Under the pieces are notes generated by a model. That model made no database searches. It had not been told where the DNA came from and saw only the letters and a list, made by a program, of their open reading frames with translations. The position numbers and the translations under genes were made by a program. Source: Betaproteobacteria bacterium (GTDB taxonomy: Bacteria > Pseudomonadota > Gammaproteobacteria > Burkholderiales > SG8-41). Taken from it: a stretch of 6,289 nucleotides of DNA. Positions 5,037 through 6,289 of this stretch are shown here, piece by piece. The first letter of the stretch is position 1. Each line of letters starts with the position of its first letter. The stretch covers positions 1 through 6,289 of the forward strand of contig JAIOOZ010000619.1 of the NCBI GenBank assembly GCA_021414185.1. The letters are read 5' to 3'.

Positions 5037-6289
5037 ATGTCCGACGCACCCGAAAAATCCCTCACCGCATACGTCGCCGGCTTCATTATCGGCACGCGCA
5101 CCAAAGACATACCCGCCGACGTCATGCATCTCGGCAAACGCTCCATTCTCGACGGCATCGGCCTCGCACTCGCCGGCAGCGTCGCCGAATCCGGGCATAT
5201 CGTGCGCAAGCATCTGCAGTCGCTCGGCTGCAAGGTGTCGAATGGCTGCACCGTCATCGGCAGCAGCATGAAAATGCCCGCGCGCTTCGCGGCATTTGCC
5301 AATGGCGTCGCGATACACGCCGACGATTACGACGACACTCAACTCGCGGTGGCCAAGGACCGCGTCTACGGCTTGCTCACGCATCCGACGGCGCCGGCGC
5401 TGCCGCCTGTCCTTGCACTCGGCGAGCGCGACGGCCGCTCAGGGCGCGACGTGCTGACCGCGTACCAGATCGCGGTCGAGGTCGAAACCAAGATTTCCGA
5501 GGCGATGAACCCGCGCCATTACCAGGACGGCTTTCACAGCACCGCGACGGTCGGTGCGATCGCCGCCGGCGCAGGTGCAGCGCAACTGCTCGGATTCAAT
5601 CTCGAGCAAACGCGGCGCACCCTCAGTATCGCCGCCAGCCAGGCCGCTGGCCTGCGCGAAAACTTCGGCACCATGATGAAACCTTTCCACGCTGGCCGCG
5701 CGTGCGAAAGCGGTGTCGTCGCCGCGGAGTTCGCGCAGCTCGGCTTTACCGCGGCGCCCAATATTCTCGAAGCGGGACGCGGTTTTTACAAAGCGGCGGG
5801 CGGCGGTTACGATCCGCGGTCTATCGACGGCAAACTCGGCGCGCCGTGGTCGTTCGCTTTCCCCGGGGTTTCAATCAAGCCGCATCCCAGCGGCTCGCTG
5901 ACGCATCCGGGCATGGGCCTGATGCTCGACCTCATCATTCAGCACGACATCAAGCCCGCTGCAGTCAAAAAAGTCGCAGTGGGGGTCAATCGCCAGAACG
6001 TCAACGCGCTGATCCACAACCGCCCGGCCAACGAGCTGCAGGCCAAGTTCAGCATGCAGTTCTGCATGGCGATCCTGCTTCTGCGGCGCAAGGCCGGCCT
6101 CGCGGAATTCACCGACGATGTGGTCAACCGTCCTGATGTCAAAGCCATGATCGAAAAAATCGATTACGGCGTGCATCCCGTGGCGGAAGCCGCGGGCTAC
6201 GAGAAAATGACGACCATCATCGACATCGAACTCACCGACGGCCGCAAAATCAGCGGCAGCGCGGATTTCGGCAAAGGCAGCCCCGCCAA
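5037..6289 (+). CDS. MmgE/PrpD family protein (2-methylcitrate dehydratase-like), C-terminus cut by window edge
   Basis: The reading frame from ATG at 5037 runs to the window edge without a stop: 417 residues, so about 35-50 are probably missing compared with the usual 450-490. Family hallmarks are plain: NGVAIHADDYDDT (89-101), LTHPTAPALPPVLALGE (114-130), GFHSTATVGAIAAGAGAAQLLG, MMKPFHAGRACESGVVAAEFA followed by GFTAAPNILE, and IKPHPSGSLTHPGM. The acidic HADDYDD stretch and the conserved His/Lys positions are the presumed active-site elements. The family includes 2-methylcitrate dehydratase (PrpD, propionate catabolism) and cis-aconitate decarboxylase, but most members are uncharacterized, so the reaction is not assignable here. 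No prpB, prpC or acnD gene is present in the window. It is divergent from the kinase gene. Codon use resembles that of the other genes, with no sign of recent transfer. Confidence 0.92.
   Translation, partial: MSDAPEKSLTAYVAGFIIGTRTKDIPADVMHLGKRSILDGIGLALAGSVAESGHIVRKHLQSLGCKVSNGCTVIGSSMKMPARFAAFANGVAIHADDYDDTQLAVAKDRVYGLLTHPTAPALPPVLALGERDGRSGRDVLTAYQIAVEVETKISEAMNPRHYQDGFHSTATVGAIAAGAGAAQLLGFNLEQTRRTLSIAASQAAGLRENFGTMMKPFHAGRACESGVVAAEFAQLGFTAAPNILEAGRGFYKAAGGGYDPRSIDGKLGAPWSFAFPGVSIKPHPSGSLTHPGMGLMLDLIIQHDIKPAAVKKVAVGVNRQNVNALIHNRPANELQAKFSMQFCMAILLLRRKAGLAEFTDDVVNRPDVKAMIEKIDYGVHPVAEAAGYEKMTTIIDIELTDGRKISGSADFGKGSPA

Noticed and set aside
3979..5271. Open plus-strand frame of 430 codons opposite the kinase and running into the MmgE/PrpD gene
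   Set aside because: It overlaps two genes with strong motifs in other frames; its length is explained by high GC at third positions.

Overview
This is a GC-rich bacterial chromosomal window with five protein genes, two of them cut by the window edges. Codon use, two dispersed intergenic repeat types, a Crp/Fnr regulator, a kinase with a cyclic-nucleotide-binding tail, and MmgE/PrpD and enolase-superfamily enzymes suggest a proteobacterium, probably a Burkholderiales-like betaproteobacterium. That placement is inference; there is no marker gene to test it.

Left part, all on the minus strand: an acyl-CoA carboxylase-type carboxyltransferase (1132-2661) lies upstream of an enolase-superfamily enzyme of the muconate-lactonizing/mandelate racemase type (1-923, C-terminus missing). 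The 208-base gap between them holds a long imperfect inverted repeat built from six copies of CACAGAG, with a T-run on the minus-strand side. The pair may therefore be only partly co-transcribed.

Middle: a Crp/Fnr-family regulator (2875-3555, plus) is divergent from the carboxyltransferase. The 213-base gap between them carries a pair of REP/dRS3-like hairpins. The regulator converges on a Hanks-type Ser/Thr protein kinase (3964-4911, minus). The kinase's C-terminal cyclic-nucleotide-binding domain continues in a different frame (3632-3982). The gene is therefore frameshifted, or has been split at a GTGA stop/start overlap.

Right part: an MmgE/PrpD-family enzyme (5037 to the window end, plus, last part missing) is divergent from the kinase across a 125-base gap.

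The three enzymes fit organic-acid or acyl-CoA catabolism (carboxylation of a short acyl-CoA, racemization or lactonization chemistry, methylcitrate-dehydratase-like chemistry). Nothing shows that they share one pathway. I see no mobile element, CRISPR array, RNA gene or defence system. The most notable points are the split kinase/cNMP protein, the departures of the carboxyltransferase and enolase-like enzyme from family consensus motifs, and the two repeat families.
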